Shown here one piece after another: positions 6,117 through 7,578 of a stretch of 7,578 nt of DNA. This DNA comes from an uncultured Phycisphaerae bacterium (GTDB taxonomy: Bacteria; Planctomycetota; Phycisphaerae; Sedimentisphaerales; Anaerohalosphaeraceae), in assembly GCA_937995495.1 (NCBI GenBank), contig CALKKA010000033.1, positions 1-7,578 of the forward strand, given 5' to 3'. Within the stretch, counting starts at the first letter, position 1, and every line of letters begins with the position of its first letter. Below the pieces are notes generated by a model. The model ran no database searches. It saw only the letters and a program-made list of their open reading frames with translations, and had not been told where the DNA came from. Both the position numbers and the translations under genes were made by a program.

Positions 6117-6872
6117 ATGAAACAGATGCGATGGGTACTGGCCGTGATGCATGTGGTGTTGTTTGTTTCGCTCGTTCAAGCAGCAGACTCATCGCAGGCA
6201 GAAGGCAAGGCCTCGGAGGCTCCCAATAAAGCCAAAACTCAGGAACCCCCTGTTGTAGAAGAGAAAGAAAAAGTGCCAAACCCTGTCGTTAAAATGGTCA
6301 CGAACAAGGGAGAAATTCAAATCGAGCTGGAAGTTGAAAAAGCCCCGATCACCGTAGCCAATTTTTTGAAATACGCCCAATCCGATTTCTATAACGGTAC
6401 GATCTTTCATCGTGTGATTAAGGATTTCATGATCCAGGGCGGCGGTTTTACCTCCGATATGCAGCAGAAAAAGACCAATCCGCCGATCAAGAATGAATCC
6501 GATAACGGGCTCCGCAACAATCGTGGCACCCTTGCCATGGCGCGAACAAACAACCCGGACAGTGCGACCAGCCAGTTTTTTATTAACCACAAAGACAACG
6601 CTTTTCTAAACGGGGGCAAAGGGAAGCCGGGCTATGCTGTATTTGGGGAAGTTATTGCTGGCATGGATGTGGTCAATGCGATTGCGGCGGTTTCTACCAG
6701 ACACGTCGGTTCACACGGCAATGTTCCTGTTGAACCGGTTGTGATTGAATCGGTGATTGTAACGGAAGCCCCAAGTCATGAAAATGAAGAAGGAGGGCAC
6801 GAGAGACACGATCATCATGAGCATGACGGCGATGACCATAACGGTGGACACAAAGAGAACGATAGCGATTAG
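6117..6872 (+). CDS. Exported cyclophilin-type peptidyl-prolyl cis-trans isomerase with His-rich tail
   Basis: This 251-residue enzyme interconverts cis and trans prolyl bonds and should act in the periplasm or envelope. The frame extends up to 6078, but ATG 6117 is chosen because GGAGG (6107-6111) lies 5 bases ahead and the protein then begins with a signal peptide: basic start, hydrophobic core (about 7-20), and likely cleavage after VQA (20-22). A charged Ala/Pro/Glu/Lys linker covers about 23-55. The cyclophilin domain spans about 57-217, with FHRV (Arg99), DFMIQGGG (Phe104, Met105, Gln107), MARTNNPDSATSQFFIN (Gln153, Phe155) and YAVFGEV. The cyclophilin A tryptophan position is Phe163, as is common in bacterial enzymes. 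The tail, 219-251, has eight histidines among acidic residues, a likely metal-binding segment not usual in PpiA-type enzymes. A close paralogue follows after 16 bases. Confidence 0.95.
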   Translation: MKQMRWVLAVMHVVLFVSLVQAADSSQAEGKASEAPNKAKTQEPPVVEEKEKVPNPVVKMVTNKGEIQIELEVEKAPITVANFLKYAQSDFYNGTIFHRVIKDFMIQGGGFTSDMQQKKTNPPIKNESDNGLRNNRGTLAMARTNNPDSATSQFFINHKDNAFLNGGKGKPGYAVFGEVIAGMDVVNAIAAVSTRHVGSHGNVPVEPVVIESVIVTEAPSHENEEGGHERHDHHEHDGDDHNGGHKENDSD

Positions 6873-6888
6873 AAATATTGGAGACAAC

Positions 6889-7389
6889 ATGACACAAGTT
6901 CAAATGAAAACGACAATGGGTGATTTGGTGATTGATCTGGATTCAGAAGCAGCCCCCATGTCGGTTAAAAACTTTCTGGAATATGCCAATGATGGCTTTT
7001 ATGATGGTACGATCTTTCATCGGGTCATTAATGGCTTTATGGTCCAGGGTGGTGGAATGGATAAAAAAATGAATTCCAAACCCAACAACGATCCGATCAT
7101 CAATGAGGCATCCAACGGCTTGAAAAACGACCGTGGCACATTGGCCATGGCCCGCACCAGCGATCCGGACAGTGCGACCAGCCAGTTTTTCATCAACCAC
7201 AAAGACAATGATTTTCTCAATTACTCAGGTCCGACACCGGATAAGATCGGCTATGCCGTTTTCGGTAAGGTTGCCGAGGGAATGGAAGTCGTGGACGCTA
7301 TCGCCGAAGTCAAAACCACGCGTGCTGGCCATTATGACGATGTCCCCGCAGAACCGATCGAAATCCTTTCGGTTACTGTGATGGAGTAA
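6889..7389 (+). CDS. Cytosolic cyclophilin-type peptidyl-prolyl cis-trans isomerase
   Basis: This 166-residue protein is essentially one cyclophilin domain, close to E. coli PpiB in size, with no signal peptide. ATG 6889 is used because GGAG (6880-6883) lies 5 bases ahead; the open frame extends further upstream but would run through the His-rich tail of the preceding gene. Active-site residues are visible: FHRV (Arg45), GFMVQGGG (Phe50, Met51, Gln53), MARTSDPDSATSQFFIN (Gln99, Phe101), DFLN (Phe109, Leu110) and YAVFGKV. It is a clear paralogue of the gene before it: long blocks match in protein, and a 26-base stretch is identical in DNA (6555-6580 and 7165-7190). It should be co-transcribed from the promoter at 6035-6063. 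It probably serves general folding in the cytosol while the upstream copy serves the envelope. Confidence 0.95.
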   Translation: MTQVQMKTTMGDLVIDLDSEAAPMSVKNFLEYANDGFYDGTIFHRVINGFMVQGGGMDKKMNSKPNNDPIINEASNGLKNDRGTLAMARTSDPDSATSQFFINHKDNDFLNYSGPTPDKIGYAVFGKVAEGMEVVDAIAEVKTTRAGHYDDVPAEPIEILSVTVME

Positions 7390-7421
7390 GATGTAACGCC
7401 AGCAAGGTGCCGGTCATTTTG

Positions 7422-7578
7422 TTATGAACTTGGGCTTACGGTCAGCAGTTTGATGGCTGCGATAATACAGACAAGGATAAAGACGGTACGCACCATGTTT
7501 TTGGGCAGGGTGTGCATGAGGTGCCCGCCGACGGTGCCGCCGATGATTGCCCCCGGAATGATGCAGGCGGCGATTTTT
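7422..7578 (-). CDS. TauE/SafE (TSUP) family membrane permease, C-terminal 51 residues (5' end beyond window)
   Basis: Reading leftward from the right edge, 51 codons run to a TAA at 7424-7422. The peptide has IIPGAIIGGTVGGHLMHTLP followed by a last hydrophobic helix (VRTVFILVCIIAAIKLL) and a short polar end. This matches the C-terminus of TSUP permeases: a P-G-A-x-x-G helix, then a loop with H-x-LP, then the final membrane helix. The family moves sulfur-containing or organic anions across the inner membrane; the substrate cannot be told from this fragment. It converges on the cyclophilin gene with 32 bases between the two stop codons, and no clear terminator is visible there. The start and regulatory region lie outside the window. 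Confidence 0.8.
   Translation of the reverse strand, partial: KIAACIIPGAIIGGTVGGHLMHTLPKNMVRTVFILVCIIAAIKLLTVSPSS

Noticed and set aside
7390..7421. Bidirectional terminator between the convergent cyclophilin and TSUP genes
   Set aside because: I could not find a stable stem with a T run in these 32 bases.

Overview
The window looks like bacterial chromosome with ordinary Gram-negative housekeeping content. There is no phage, insertion sequence, CRISPR array, tRNA or rRNA. Base composition is moderate, Shine-Dalgarno sites are mostly clear, and three promoters match the sigma-70 consensus with exact 17-base spacers. One cyclophilin has a signal peptide. An isolated hisH-hisF pair sits beside a glycine-rich membrane protein and a VanZ-like protein. 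From general recall this suggests a planctomycete or relative (Phycisphaerae-like), but that assignment is a low-confidence inference.

Layout. (1) 1-1622, minus strand: the N-terminal 540 residues of a very long Gln/Glu-rich coiled-coil protein that runs off the left edge. It has no usable ATG and probably starts at TTG. Gene callers that need a stop codon inside the window miss it. (2) 1623-1959: a divergent intergenic region with a strong leftward promoter, a possible overlapping rightward promoter and two dyads. (3) 1960-2670, plus: a six-TM NicO/UreH-type transporter with a histidine-rich cytoplasmic-type loop. (4) 2671-2799: a weak terminator and a strong promoter. (5) 2800-6026, plus: a probable operon of hisH, hisF, a glycine-rich membrane protein of unknown function, and a VanZ-like protein with an internal duplication. 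(6) 6027-7389, plus: a near-consensus promoter followed by two tandem cyclophilin-type prolyl isomerases, one exported with a His-rich tail and one cytosolic. (7) 7422-7578, minus: the C-terminus of a TauE/SafE (TSUP) permease, convergent with the cyclophilins.

How the genes work together. HisH and HisF form imidazole glycerol phosphate synthase, the branch point of histidine and purine (AICAR) metabolism. The two membrane proteins behind them are probably co-transcribed but have no evident link to histidine synthesis. The cyclophilin pair looks like a tandem duplication that split between the cell envelope and the cytosol. The exported copy and the NicO-type transporter both carry long histidine-rich segments, which allows a speculative metal-handling link.

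I see no clear undescribed multi-gene system. The most unusual points are the internally duplicated VanZ protein, the cyclophilin with a SlyD-like His tail, and the giant coiled-coil protein with a 249-residue repeat period.
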